A stretch of 64,000 nt of DNA from PALSA-1006 sp041660815 (GTDB taxonomy: Bacteria > Pseudomonadota > Gammaproteobacteria > Burkholderiales > Gallionellaceae), in contig JBAZVN010000016.1 of the NCBI GenBank assembly GCA_041660815.1, forward strand, positions 22,512 through 86,511, in the 5' to 3' direction. Position 1 is the first letter of the stretch. The number at the start of each line of letters is the position of its first letter. The position numbers and the translations under genes are program-made. The notes under the pieces are model-generated. The model did no database searches. It was not told where the DNA came from and was given only the letters and a program-made list of their open reading frames with translations. Below, one piece after another: positions 43,851 to 54,800 of the stretch.

Positions 43851-45974
43851 ATGAACCGATTGTCTGCCTTTATTGTGGTTGTATCTCAGGTATTGGCATC
43901 TATAGCTGTAACTTACGCCGCGCCTATGCTTGAGGAAGATGAAGAATTAGCGCTGGCTTACGGTGATAAATCTTTCATCTCGATTGCTACCGGCAGCCAG
44001 CAATCCTTGCGCCGCGCCCCCTCCGTAGCAACCGTGGTAACAGCGGAAGACATCAAAGCCATTGGGGCAACTAATTTGGATGAGGTGTTGGAAACGGTGC
44101 CGGGTATTCATGTTTCGCGCACCTCGATACGCTATATGCCTTCCTATGTGATACGCGGCATTTTCTCGGGAGTAAGCTCGCCGCAGGTTTTGCTCCTGCA
44201 AAACGGTATTCCCACTACCACCATGTACAGCGGAGACAAGGGAAATGCCTGGCTCAATGTTCCGCTTGAAAATATTGCCCGCATCGAAATCATTCGCGGC
44301 CCCGGATCAGCGCTGTTCGGTGCGGATGCCTATGCCGGGGTGATTAATATCATGACTAAATCTGCTATCGATACGCCGGGTACAGAATTTGGTATACGTG
44401 CGGGTTCTTTCAATACTCAAAATGCCTGGGTACAACATGGTGGCCAATGGGGGGACGTCGAAATGGCGGCCTATCTGAATGTCGGCACCACCGACGGTTA
44501 CAAGGAAATTGTTCAGGCCGATGCACAAACACTTAAAGATAAAAGTTCCGGTGTAGCCCCCGTCAGCCTCGCGCCGGGATCAGTTAATACCGGCAATGAA
44601 TCAATCGATGCAAGTTTAAATATTTCTTACGACAAGTGGCGCCTGCGTAGCACCTATAAACTTCGCGACAGAGTGGGCTCGGGGATCGGCATTTCTTCGG
44701 CACTAGATCCAACCGGCTATACTCGGGCTGAAGTGGTCGGTGGTGATATTTCGTGGAATGACCCTCTGTTTGCCCGTGATTGGAGCGTGGGGACGATTAT
44801 CTCAATGCAACACTACTCATCTCTGCAACCCAATAATCTGCAACTTTATCCGGCGGGAAGCAAGTTCGGCAGCAACGTCTTTCCAAATGGAATAATCGGA
44901 GGGCCGAACTCATGGGATCAACAAATCAGGCTGTCCGGCAACGCCACTTATTCCGGGTTTGAGCGCCACAGTTTGCGCTTGGGGATGGGATACGATAATC
45001 TTGATCTGTATAAGTCCAAGACAATCAAAAATAACCTGCTGAATGCCAATGGCGCTCCCACTCCCGATTTGGCATTTAATAATGGGATAGCTGTCGACTA
45101 TACCGGCAGGCAACCCTTTATTACACCACACCTGCGCAAAGTGAGTTATCTCTATGCTCAGGACGAGTGGAGTTTTGCACGCGATTGGACACTCACAGCC
45201 GGAGTGCGTCATGACCGATACTCCGACTTTGGTAACACCACGAATCCGCGCTTGGCGCTGGTATGGGATACCACGCTCAATTTTACAAGTAAGCTACTTT
45301 ACGGACAGGCTTTTCGCGCCCCCTCATTCAATGAACAATACGGCATTAATCCGGTGGTAAATGGCAACCCCAATCTAAAACCGGAATCGATTCAGACAGT
45401 TGAGGCGGCTTTTTCCTGGCAGGCACGCGGAGATACTCTGGTGAATCTGAGTATATTTCACTACCAGATGCAAGACATGATCGGCTTGCTACCTAACCCG
45501 GCTCCGGCTTTGGGGAAAACCTATAACAATATTGGCAAGCAATATGGCAACGGTCTTGAGTTGGACGCAGCATGGGATGCCGGGCGTAACATTAAATTGA
45601 CAGGTAATTATTCCTATCAGGAATCTATCGACGAAACGACCAAGCAAGACGCCGGTTATGCACCGCATCATCACCTATATTTGCGGGGGGATTGGCGCTT
45701 TGTCAGCGGCTGGCTCAGCAGTGCCCAGTTCAACCGCATCGCAGATCGCCGACGTGCTGCGGGTGATAATCGTCCACGTGTACCGGACTACACCACAGTG
45801 GACTTAAGCATGGGCACTATTCCTGACAATAATCACTGGGATTTTACAGTTTCAGTTCGCAATCTTTTGGATGCAACAGTATTGGAACCCAGCCTTGCCC
45901 CGGGCACTGCTATCCCCAACGATTTGCCCATGGCACCACGCGCTGTGTGGTTGCAGGCAGTTTACAAGCTATGA
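43851..45974 (+). CDS. TonB-dependent outer-membrane receptor
   Basis: A 707-residue receptor with a signal peptide (cleavage near AVTYA-APM), a plug domain (SVATVVTAEDIKAIGATNLDEVLETVPGIHV-type, about 50-170) and a 22-strand barrel. The plug ends with the conserved IEIIRGPGSALFGADAYAGVINIMTK-type segment. It finishes with an aromatic-rich strand ending VWLQAVYKL. The closest named relatives would be vitamin B12/colicin-type or siderophore receptors, but the ligand cannot be inferred. It is followed by a periplasmic binding protein and a GGDEF/EAL protein, which suggests signalling coupled to uptake or sensing. Confidence 0.9.
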   Translation: MNRLSAFIVVVSQVLASIAVTYAAPMLEEDEELALAYGDKSFISIATGSQQSLRRAPSVATVVTAEDIKAIGATNLDEVLETVPGIHVSRTSIRYMPSYVIRGIFSGVSSPQVLLLQNGIPTTTMYSGDKGNAWLNVPLENIARIEIIRGPGSALFGADAYAGVINIMTKSAIDTPGTEFGIRAGSFNTQNAWVQHGGQWGDVEMAAYLNVGTTDGYKEIVQADAQTLKDKSSGVAPVSLAPGSVNTGNESIDASLNISYDKWRLRSTYKLRDRVGSGIGISSALDPTGYTRAEVVGGDISWNDPLFARDWSVGTIISMQHYSSLQPNNLQLYPAGSKFGSNVFPNGIIGGPNSWDQQIRLSGNATYSGFERHSLRLGMGYDNLDLYKSKTIKNNLLNANGAPTPDLAFNNGIAVDYTGRQPFITPHLRKVSYLYAQDEWSFARDWTLTAGVRHDRYSDFGNTTNPRLALVWDTTLNFTSKLLYGQAFRAPSFNEQYGINPVVNGNPNLKPESIQTVEAAFSWQARGDTLVNLSIFHYQMQDMIGLLPNPAPALGKTYNNIGKQYGNGLELDAAWDAGRNIKLTGNYSYQESIDETTKQDAGYAPHHHLYLRGDWRFVSGWLSSAQFNRIADRRRAAGDNRPRVPDYTTVDLSMGTIPDNNHWDFTVSVRNLLDATVLEPSLAPGTAIPNDLPMAPRAVWLQAVYKL

Positions 45975-46048
45975 AGCTGCAGCGAACATCAGATTTCTCG
46001 GCTGAAAATGCGCGGTCTGAAATCACAACCAGTTGTATAAAGTCAATT

Positions 46049-47185
46049 ATGAATATTTTTTCTAATCCTCTTCGTATTAATAGTCCGGTCAGTTTACTGG
46101 CGGGAGTAGTGTTGTTGCTAAGTGTTGCGCTTCCGGCGGGGGCAAATTCATTCGAAACCGGCCTGCCACCTGATTACAACGTACTGTCTCAAGAGAATTA
46201 TATTAATTTAATCAATGAGTTAATTGATGACCGCGATATCGCTGTTATTCCAATACATATTGCGGATTCCGTTGTCGCCACCGCAACAAAAAATCTAAAC
46301 CATAAGATTGCCGAGGCTGCGGTCGGCACTATTGCGGTGATCTATCCCGACATTGGCGAGCCTTATCGCAGTGTATTTGCCCAAATCATTGATGGAATTG
46401 AATCGAAAGCCAAAGGGAAAATTGCCAATTATGCAATTGGTCCCAATTCGGATATCACTGAAATCAATAACGCGCTGCGGCGTCAGGACGCCAAAGTAGT
46501 CATCGCCTTGGGGCAGCAGGGGATGAAAGCGTCATCCATGCTGGATAGTAATATTGGAGTGGTGGTCGGCGGGGTATTAACCGCACCGGCCAATAAGCTG
46601 CACGATCATCAAGTGAATAGTCTATCGCCCGATCCGGCCTTGTTGTTTTCTCATTTAAAAGGAATGATGCCCAAGGTGCGGCGCGTATTCACCGTGTACG
46701 ATCCACGGCAAAATACCTGGTTAATAAACTTGGCTAAAGAAGCTGCGCGGGCTCAGGGTTTGGAATTAATAGCCCACGAAGCACTGGATCTGCGCAGTGC
46801 AATGCAAGCCTATCAGACGATTTTTGCACTATCTGACAGCAGCCAGGATGCATTATGGTTACCGCAAGATTCTACTGCGGTGGAAGAAGGAACTGCTTTA
46901 CCCATGGTATTGCAAGAGTCCTGGCGGCGTAATCTGGCGGTGTTCTCCAGTAATTTCGGTCATGTGCGGCGCGGTGTTTTATTTTCCCTGTATCCAAACA
47001 ATGTCGAGTTGGGGCGTTATCTGGCAGGTTCCGCACTGTTTTTTTTAGCCGAAGGCGAAAATGAACAGACCGGCATGCTTCCTTTACGCGAAGTGCTGAT
47101 GGCAATCAATTTGCGTACCGCAAAACATCTTGGAATCAATACCAGTCGGCAGCAAAATTTTGCTTTGGCGTTTCCGGAAAAATAG
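46049..47185 (+). CDS. Periplasmic ABC-type substrate-binding-like protein
   Basis: A 378-residue exported protein. After a signal peptide (SPVSLLAGVVLLLSVALPAGA) come two lobes of the PF04392-type (ABC_sub_bind/TrpX-like) fold: VIYPDIGEPYRSVFAQIIDGIES and VVIALGQQGMKASSML in the first, RRVFTVYDPRQNTWLINLAKEAARAQ in the second. No ABC permease or ATPase gene follows. Instead the next gene encodes a membrane GGDEF/EAL protein, so a sensory role for the binding protein is likely. I chose the ATG after the receptor stop; an upstream frame start lies within the receptor gene. Confidence 0.8.
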   Translation: MNIFSNPLRINSPVSLLAGVVLLLSVALPAGANSFETGLPPDYNVLSQENYINLINELIDDRDIAVIPIHIADSVVATATKNLNHKIAEAAVGTIAVIYPDIGEPYRSVFAQIIDGIESKAKGKIANYAIGPNSDITEINNALRRQDAKVVIALGQQGMKASSMLDSNIGVVVGGVLTAPANKLHDHQVNSLSPDPALLFSHLKGMMPKVRRVFTVYDPRQNTWLINLAKEAARAQGLELIAHEALDLRSAMQAYQTIFALSDSSQDALWLPQDSTAVEEGTALPMVLQESWRRNLAVFSSNFGHVRRGVLFSLYPNNVELGRYLAGSALFFLAEGENEQTGMLPLREVLMAINLRTAKHLGINTSRQQNFALAFPEK

Positions 47186-47193
47186 ATGCCAAG

Positions 47194-49650
47194 ATGATTA
47201 AACAAATATTCAACACATTTTTTCAAAAACTCTCCTTTCAACGCCAACTTGCTTCGATGGTGACGCTGGGTATTCTTTTTCTGGCTATATTTTCTTCAAT
47301 CGTGGGTTCATGGCAGGGAAATAAACGGGTGCGTGACGACCTGATTGAACAAGGTCAACGCATTACCGAGAATTTGGCGCGCCAAAGCTCTCTGGCGTTA
47401 ATCTACTCTTCTGCCGACAATGCTGACGAGGCGGTAAATGCCACCATGTCCTTTCCCGGAGTGGTAGGTGTAGAAATACGCAACGCCAGCGGGAAAATAT
47501 TGTTGGCGCGGGGCAACACCAATCTCGCTGAATTCCTGAATCACTCCCCGCAAACTACAGGTTTGCAAGCTGCAGCCATACTCAATGCGGAAAGTAACAA
47601 GGCGTGGCACTTTGGTGCGCCGGTTTATGCACAGGCTGTGGCAGAATCGCCGTTTAATGAGGCCGCCGCCCCCGAGTTTCTCGGCAATGTTTCAGTGGTG
47701 ATGAGCAAAGAAGCATTGGATAAAATGACCTCGGACATATTTGTTTCCAATCTGGCAACCTCGTTAACTTTTTCATTTATATTCCTGCTGCTGATTCGCC
47801 GGCTTTCGCGCAGCCTGACACAGCCGCTAAATCAATTATCTTCCAGCATGGCGCGCGCCCAACAGGGTGAATCGCATGTCAGAGCCATTCCCGGCGGCCC
47901 CCAGGATATCGCTGAAATGGGCTATGCATTCAACAACATGATGTCGGTATTGGAGGAGCGCGAAGCCGATTTAAGTATTGCCGCCATTGCCTTTGAAACC
48001 GACGAAAGTATGATGGTGACGGATGAAAATTCCAACATCATTCGGGTCAACAAAGCCTTTACCCGGCTCACCGGATACCGTGCGGAAGAGGCAATCGGTC
48101 AACAACCTTCATTGATTAAATCTGACCGTCACGATGATGTTTTTTTCAAATATATGTGGGAAAGCCTGCAAAAAACTCACAGCTGGCAAGGCGAAATATG
48201 GAACCGGCGAAAAAATGGCGAGCTTTATCCAGCTTGGTTAAATATTACTGCGGTTCTGGATAGGGACAACAGGGTAACGAATTATGTGGGTACGCTGGTA
48301 GATTTTACTGAACGCAAGCAGGCTGAAAGCGAAATACACCATCTCGCCTATTACGACCCGCTTTGTCAACTGCCTAACCGGAGATTGTTGCTGGATCGTT
48401 TACGACAAGCTGTTACGAGCGGTGCCCGCAATCAATCCGGCGGGGCACTCTTATTCATTGACCTGGATAATTTCAAGACACTGAATGACACCCGTGGACA
48501 TGGTATCGGTGACCTTCTGTTAGTCGAAGTATCAAAACGTTTGCTGGCCAGCGTGCGGGAAGGTGATAGCGTGGCGAGATTTGGCGGAGATGAGTTCGTG
48601 CTATTGCTGGAGGGGTTGAGCGAAGATAAATCTCAAGCTGCCGTTCAAGCCCGCAGTGTGGGAGAAAAAGTTCTGGCAGCGCTCAATCAGCCCTATCTGC
48701 TTGAAGGAAATGAGTTTCATAGTTCCTCCAGCATGGGGATTACCCTATTCGTCAACTATAAAGACAAGCTGGATGAGCTGCTTAAACAGGCAGATACCGC
48801 CATGTACGAAGCTAAAAAATCCGGACGCAATACCCTGAGATTTTTCGACCCTTTTATGCAGCAAGAGTTGGAGTCGCGTGCACTGCTTGAAAACGGATTG
48901 CGCGAGGCATTGAACAACCGGGAATTCCAGTTGTATTACCAAATGCAAGTCGACCAGCTTGGGCATATATTGGGCGCGGAAGTATTGTTACGCTGGATTC
49001 ACCCGGTACGCGGCTTGATTTCTCCCGTACAATTTATTCCGCTTGCCGAAGAAAGCGGGCTTATCCTTCCAATCGGACGCTGGGTGCTGGAAAGCGCCTG
49101 CCAACAGCTCAAGGTCTGGTCAGAAAAACCGGATACCCGGGATTTAAAACTTGCGGTCAATGTGAGCGCTCGGCAATTTAGACAACCTGAATTTGTGGCT
49201 CAGGTCAGTGAGATACTGAATCAAACCGCAATCAATCCGCATTGCCTGAAACTGGAGTTGACGGAGAGCATCGTACTTGACGATGTAACCGACACGATCG
49301 CCAAAATGCGCGCACTTAAACAACTGGGTGTGAGTTTTTCCATGGACGACTTCGGCACCGGCTACTCATCGCTGGCTTATCTGACCCAACTGCCGCTTAA
49401 CCAATTGAAGATTGATCAGTCGTTTGTACGCAACATCGGCACCCAGAAATCCGACGCGACCATTATTCAAACGATCATCGGGATGGCCAAAAATTTAGGC
49501 ATGGAAGTCATCGCGGAAGGAGTGGAAACGCAGGTGCAACGAGACTTTCTTGAAAGTATGGGATGTCTGCACTATCAGGGCTACCTGTTCGGCAAGCCGG
49601 TTCCCCTTAGAGAATTTGACGCATTACTGGAAATTCAAGCCGGCAGTTGA
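47194..49650 (+). CDS. Membrane c-di-GMP enzyme: HAMP-PAS-GGDEF-EAL
   Basis: An 818-residue inner-membrane signalling protein. TM1 (SMVTLGILFLAIFSSIVGSW) and TM2 (TSLTFSFIFLLLIRRL) flank a periplasmic sensor of about 155 residues. HAMP (about 205-260), PAS (about 265-375), GGDEF and EAL domains follow. The diguanylate cyclase motif RFGGDEF is intact at residues 462-468. The phosphodiesterase motif reads EVL (595-597) instead of EAL, keeping the metal-binding Glu; DDFGTGYSSL and KIDQSFV are present. It is eight bases after the binding-protein gene, which probably feeds its periplasmic sensor. Confidence 0.92.
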   Translation: MIKQIFNTFFQKLSFQRQLASMVTLGILFLAIFSSIVGSWQGNKRVRDDLIEQGQRITENLARQSSLALIYSSADNADEAVNATMSFPGVVGVEIRNASGKILLARGNTNLAEFLNHSPQTTGLQAAAILNAESNKAWHFGAPVYAQAVAESPFNEAAAPEFLGNVSVVMSKEALDKMTSDIFVSNLATSLTFSFIFLLLIRRLSRSLTQPLNQLSSSMARAQQGESHVRAIPGGPQDIAEMGYAFNNMMSVLEEREADLSIAAIAFETDESMMVTDENSNIIRVNKAFTRLTGYRAEEAIGQQPSLIKSDRHDDVFFKYMWESLQKTHSWQGEIWNRRKNGELYPAWLNITAVLDRDNRVTNYVGTLVDFTERKQAESEIHHLAYYDPLCQLPNRRLLLDRLRQAVTSGARNQSGGALLFIDLDNFKTLNDTRGHGIGDLLLVEVSKRLLASVREGDSVARFGGDEFVLLLEGLSEDKSQAAVQARSVGEKVLAALNQPYLLEGNEFHSSSSMGITLFVNYKDKLDELLKQADTAMYEAKKSGRNTLRFFDPFMQQELESRALLENGLREALNNREFQLYYQMQVDQLGHILGAEVLLRWIHPVRGLISPVQFIPLAEESGLILPIGRWVLESACQQLKVWSEKPDTRDLKLAVNVSARQFRQPEFVAQVSEILNQTAINPHCLKLELTESIVLDDVTDTIAKMRALKQLGVSFSMDDFGTGYSSLAYLTQLPLNQLKIDQSFVRNIGTQKSDATIIQTIIGMAKNLGMEVIAEGVETQVQRDFLESMGCLHYQGYLFGKPVPLREFDALLEIQAGS

Positions 49651-49710
49651 TCTGCTTTGGCCGACCTATTTTGCTGACCTGCGTGTGAAATAACGGCTGA
49701 ATATTAACGG

Positions 49711-50154
49711 TTATTCAGCGCGCACCAGTAGAACCGGTGCACGAGCCAAGCGTTCCACGCCTTCGGCGACGCTACCCAGCAGCAAACGGCTCCAGCCGGA
49801 GCGTCCGTGGGTGCCGATAATAATTAAATCCGCCTGCCAATTTTCGGCTTCTGCCGCGATGGTCGTGGCGATATGTTCGCCGTTCGCGTCGAGTAGGGCC
49901 GTTTCTGCCGTCAGTCCAAACTTCTTAAGTCTTTCGACGGCTTGCGCCAAGATGCGTTCGCCGGTTTGTTTTACCGCATTTTGCAGACCCGGATAATCGA
50001 AAAAAGCGAGACTTTCGCTATCCAGCGGGTAGGGTATTTCCAGCACATGCACCAAGCGTAAATGCGTGTTGCCGGTGGCAAGTTTAAGTGCCTCGCGTAA
50101 TGCCCGCTCGGATGTCTCGCTTCCGTCAATTGGAATCAAAATTCGTTGGTACAT
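49711..50154 (-). CDS. Universal stress protein UspA family
   Basis: A 147-residue single Usp domain. It begins MYQRILIPIDGSETSERALREAL and has the ATP-binding signature IIGTHGRSGWSRLLLGSVAEGV near the C-terminus (G-2x-G-9x-G-S/T form). Nucleotide binding is likely. It lies with CBS, Hsp20 and SAP-domain genes on the same strand in a small stress-gene group. Confidence 0.9.
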   Translation of the reverse strand: MYQRILIPIDGSETSERALREALKLATGNTHLRLVHVLEIPYPLDSESLAFFDYPGLQNAVKQTGERILAQAVERLKKFGLTAETALLDANGEHIATTIAAEAENWQADLIIIGTHGRSGWSRLLLGSVAEGVERLARAPVLLVRAE

Positions 50155-50204
50155 CGCTTCCCCTTTGCCATGAGCTGATCGGATGCGTCATGATACCGTG
50201 GGAC

Positions 50205-50654
50205 TCAAGGGCGGTTCATTATTTCTTTATTTTGCTCATCTCTCACCAAGCGGGACAGGGTAAGCAGCTCTTCCGCTAATAATTCCAGCAAATCGTCCGT
50301 GGTTAAAATGCCCACCAGCGCATTGTTGTCATCCACTACCGGCATACGTCTTACACACTTGGCTCGCATAAACTCAATCGCTTCGAAAATACCGCTACTT
50401 TCCTTCATGAAAACCAACTCCGGTGTCATGATGTCGCCCACGGTAAGCGTTGCAGAATTGAGTTCGGTCGCCATCACCTCCATCACCAGATCGCGGTCGG
50501 TAACAATACCGATCGGAACCCGCACACCAAGCCGCTCTTCGACTACGATCACGTCGCCGACATGGTGCTCTCGCATCAGTTGGGCGGCCTGCAGGACCGA
50601 GCTATCGAATGGGACGGTAATTACATTACGATTGCAAATTGAGCTAATAGGCAT
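50205..50654 (-). CDS. Tandem CBS-domain protein
   Basis: A 149-residue protein made of two CBS motifs (about 5-65 and 72-135), with PIGIVTDRDLV in the first and LVGILTTDDLLELLAEEL in the second. Such stand-alone pairs bind adenine nucleotides such as AMP or ATP and act as energy sensors. It lies 50 bases upstream of the universal stress gene in transcription order, so co-transcription is likely. Confidence 0.88.
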   Translation of the reverse strand: MPISSICNRNVITVPFDSSVLQAAQLMREHHVGDVIVVEERLGVRVPIGIVTDRDLVMEVMATELNSATLTVGDIMTPELVFMKESSGIFEAIEFMRAKCVRRMPVVDDNNALVGILTTDDLLELLAEELLTLSRLVRDEQNKEIMNRP

Positions 50655-50768
50655 GCCGATTTCCTTTGGCGTATTTATTATTAAAAATCACCAATTAAAT
50701 CAATATGATAATTAATTGCTCAAGGCCGTGTGCTGAGCAGCATCGCTCTGCTCAGCACCGCATAAAGC

Positions 50769-51215
50769 TTAGCTGATAGGAATATCCTTACGGCTTGTGC
50801 CCGGTTTTTTGGGGAGTGTCAATTCCAAAACGCCATCCTGATACTTTGCCTGCACCTGACTTTGATCAACTTCATCTGAGAGAGTAAAACTTCGCGAGGC
50901 CATGCCGTAGCTGCGTTCACTGCGGATCACGCGTTCGCCTTGTTTTTCTTCCTTTTCCTGTTTTACTTCGGCACTGATCGAAACCCGATTTCCATCCACC
51001 GATACCCGAATATCCTCTTTCTTCACGCCGGGAATTTCCGCTTTAACCATAAACTTCCCATCAGATTCTTTCACGTCCATTTTGATCTGCGGTTCAATGG
51101 CCAGCGCTTCACGGGAAAAGGGGCGCATCATGAAGCGGCTGAAAACATCGTCCATATTAAACGGATCAAAACGGGCGAGATCATTCACGGGATTAAAACG
51201 TGTAATATTGCTCAT
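50769..51215 (-). CDS. Hsp20-family small heat-shock protein
   Basis: A 148-residue alpha-crystallin domain protein. The core runs from about residue 40 to 140 with KEDIRVSVDGNRVSISAEVK and the C-terminal signature GVLELTLPKKPG; the final KDIPIS carries the IXI/V oligomerisation tail. It holds unfolding proteins as an ATP-independent chaperone. Within the N-terminus, FDPFNMDDVFSRF is typical of soluble bacterial Hsp20. Confidence 0.92.
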   Translation of the reverse strand: MSNITRFNPVNDLARFDPFNMDDVFSRFMMRPFSREALAIEPQIKMDVKESDGKFMVKAEIPGVKKEDIRVSVDGNRVSISAEVKQEKEEKQGERVIRSERSYGMASRSFTLSDEVDQSQVQAKYQDGVLELTLPKKPGTSRKDIPIS

Positions 51216-51258
51216 GGTATTTCTCCTTTAGTTTACGTAAGTTGCGGGTAATAAAAAA

Positions 51259-51465
51259 TCAAACAATTTCGGCGCGTTGTGCCGCCTCAAAACAATCTGT
51301 GCGCCACAGGCATTCCGCCTGATTACATTCACCATTTACCGCGCTGGCATAACAATCAAAATTACCTTCGCGGCTTTGGATCGATCTGATGAGATCGGCT
51401 TTGCCAAGTTTGCCGGGAGTTAGGTTTAACGACTTGGCGATACTGCGAATTTGATCAAGCTTCAT
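51259..51465 (-). CDS. Small SAP-domain protein with four cysteines
   Basis: A 68-residue protein. The N-terminal half (MKLDQIRSIAKSLNLTPGKLGKADLIRSIQ) is a SAP/Rho-N-like helix-extended loop-helix for DNA or RNA binding. The C-terminal half has four cysteines (38, 47, 52, 58) in CYASAVNGECNQAECLWRTDC, a likely metal site. Similar small proteins occur in deltaproteobacteria and others but have no known role. It precedes hsp20 in the same direction. Confidence 0.75.
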   Translation of the reverse strand: MKLDQIRSIAKSLNLTPGKLGKADLIRSIQSREGNFDCYASAVNGECNQAECLWRTDCFEAAQRAEIV

Positions 51466-51832
51466 GGTGATGCTCCCCGATAAAAATATAAATGATAATA
51501 AGCAATATAATCAATAGATTACTGGATTATTGAAAAGTTATTTTCAACTGTTGAAATTTTTATGCGAAAGAGATTTTATACAAACACATACTCAAGAAAT
51601 ATCAGCCAAGGCTGATTTTGCTATTGGAAAAATCGGGAGGGGAATAGGGATTTCCCCAGTTGGCCTAAGCTTGATGCAGCCCTATTGATCATGCAGGTTG
51701 ACGCCACCCCGAAATCCGCTCCCACGAGTGTTGTTTTACATTAAGCAGGCTTGAGCAAAAAATCATTGCCAATTTTTTTTAAGGCGGTTTACTATTCGCC
51801 CGAGTACGCCATTCAGACGCCCAAGGAACAAG
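51466..51832. other. Intergenic gap before the CheB-CheR fusion
   Basis: A 367-base AT-rich gap between divergent genes. It holds a short palindrome ATCAGCC-AA-GGCTGAT (51601-51616) and a fragment CGCTCCCACGAG (51719-51730) that resembles the hairpin near 38.7 kb. Promoters for both flanking genes are expected here, but no strong -35/-10 pair stands out. Confidence 0.5.
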
Positions 51833-54800
51833 ATGACCACCCCCAAAGTCTCCAAAATACTTAAACAAAAATCCAACGTTGCAGAAAATAATCCAACCGA
51901 GCCAAACGAAACCCTTCTGCCTGAAAATATTCCGGATAAAGCCTTTCCGGTGGTGGGGGTTGGTGCCTCGGCAGGGGGCTTGGCAGCATTTGAAGCGTTT
52001 TTTTCCGGCATGCCCACCGATTCAGATCCGGGAATGGCCTTTGTTTTGGTGCAACACTTGGCCCCCGACCATAAAAGTATTCTTGCCGATTTGATCCGGC
52101 GCTACACGCGTATGCAGGTATTTGAAGTTGAAGATGGCATGCCGGTGCAGATTAACTGCGCCTACATCATCCCGCCGAACTACGACATGGCGTTTATCAA
52201 TGGCACGCTGCAATTACTGGAACCCTCCGCGCCGCGCGGTCAACGCCTGCCGATTGATTTTTTATTCCGCTCTCTTGCACAAGACCAGCATGAACGCGCA
52301 ATTGGCATCGTGTTGTCCGGTACCGGAAGTGACGGCACTTTGGGCATACGGGCGATCAAAGGAGAGGGCGGCATGGTCATGGCCCAAACGCTGGACTCTG
52401 CCGAATTTGACGGCATGCCCCACAGCGCTGTTGCCACCGGCATGGTGGATTTTCAACTGCCCCCCAGCGAGATGGCGGCCAAACTGATTGCCTATTCCGC
52501 GCACGCATTTCGCTGTGCAAAACTTCCCGATACGCTGATTGCGCATAAAACCGAAATCGCCCTGAAGAAAGTCTTTGTGCTCTTGCGCGCGCAGACCGGA
52601 CACGACTTTTCCCTGTATAAGCCCAGCACCATCCATCGTCGTATTGAACGGCGCATGGCCGTGCAACAGGTTGAGGCACTGGATGATTACGTTAAATTTC
52701 TGCAGCAAACGCCAGCCGAAGTGGAAGAGCTGTTTCATGATTTTCTGATCGGAGTGACCAGCTTCTTTCGAGATCCTGATGCATTTCAGGTCTTGGAAAG
52801 CCAGCTTATCCCCCTGTTGTTTAACGGTAAAAACTCTGCCAGTATTTTGCGTGTTTGGGTAACCGGATGCTCTACCGGCGAAGAGGCTTACTCCATTGCG
52901 ATACTGTTGCAGGAATATATGGAAAAGTTTAAGCAAAGCTATACCGTGCAGCTATTTGCCACCGACATCGACAGCCGGGCGATAGCCACGGCGCGTGCCG
53001 GTATTTATCCGGCCAGCATTGCCGCGGATATTTCCCCGCAACGTTTGGCGCGATATTTCATTAGCGGCCCGACACCGGGTACCTATCGCATTCATAAAAA
53101 TATTCGTGACATGCTGGTGTTTTCCGAACAGGACCTTATTAAAGATCCGCCTTTTTCAAAGATCGACCTGATCTGTTGCCGCAATTTGCTGATTTATTTT
53201 GGGACGGAATTGCAGAAAAAGATCATCCCCTTGTTTCATTTTTCCTTAAATCCCAACGGCATGTTGTTCCTCGGTACCTCCGAAGGCGTGGGCGAATTTT
53301 CTGAATTATTTGCCCCGATGGATCGCAAAGCCAAGCTGTATAAACGCAAGGAAAATTTTCTGGGTTCACAACGCAGTGCGCTCGGGCAATTTTTACCGCC
53401 TATCACCGCAGTCAATGCCGCCCGTAAACGTGATGATAACGCTGCGATTCCCAGCAAAATGCCGCTGCGTGAGTTGGCCGAACAGGCGTTGCTGCGCCAG
53501 ATTGCCCCGGCCAGTGCCCTGGTGAATGCCAAGGGCGACATCCTCTATCTTCACGGGCGTACCGGTATGTTTCTGGAGCCGGCACCCGGCGAAGCGGGCA
53601 TCAACAACATTATCAAAATGGCCAGAGAAGGCTTGCGCCGCGACCTGAGTGTTGGGCTGCATAAAGCCGTGGTATCCAAAGACATCGTGCGTGTCCCCAA
53701 CCTGCGCGTAAAAACCAACGCTCATTACACGCTGGTGGATCTGGGGATTCACCCGGTGACCTCGATCCCGGCGGTTATCTCAGAAACACCGCTGTATTTG
53801 GTCGTTCTGGAGGAGGTAATATCCTCTGAAATTAATCACTTGCATTCTGTCTCGCCGGATTCGGGCGATAGCATTGATGCGCGTATCGAAGCGCTGCAAC
53901 AGGAGTTGCGCGCGAAAGACGAATATATCCAGAGCAACCATGAGGAAATGGAAAGTTCCAACGAAGAACTCAAATCGGCCAACGAGGAAATGCAATCGGT
54001 TAATGAAGAGTTGCAATCCACCAACGAGGAATTGGAAACCACCAAAGAAGAAATTCAATCCACCAATGAAGAATTGGCGACCGTTAATGCCGAACTCAAT
54101 ATTAAAGTGTTGGACTTGGCACGGGTGAATAACGACATGAATAATCTGCTGGCGGGAACCGGCATTGCCACGGTTTTTGTCGATCATCAGCAACGTATCT
54201 TGCGTTTTACCCCGGCGGCCAGCGCGATCACCAATATGATTTTGACCGATGTAGGTCGCCCAGTGTCGCACATCGCGTCCAATCTGGTGAGTTATGACCG
54301 ACTGGAAGTTGATACTCAAGCCGTGTTGGACACGCTGGTTCCCAAAGAGCTGGAGGTGCAGATTAAGCAGGGCAAATGGTATTTGATGCGCATTCAACCC
54401 TACCGTACGCTGGACAATATTATCGAGGGCGCGGTGATTTCGTTTGTGGATATTACCGAGATTGTGCAAGCGCGCGAGGCGTTACAAAAAGTCAACGAAA
54501 TAAAACGCCTGTCAGTGCTGATGCGCGATGCGTCGGATGCTATTATTGTGCAGGATTTATCCGGTAAAACAACAGCTTGGAATCCTTATGCAACACAGGT
54601 ATACGGTTGGAGTGAAGCTGAAGCCTTAAATATGAATTTGCTGGAGCGGATTCCGACAGACCGGCGTAAAGGTGAATTAGCCACGCTACAAGCTTTGATT
54701 CAGGCAAACACGCTGCAACCGCATCAAACGCAACGCCTCAATAAAGATGGCAAAGTTTTGGATATTTGCCTGACTGCCACCGCGTTGCTCGATGAAAACG

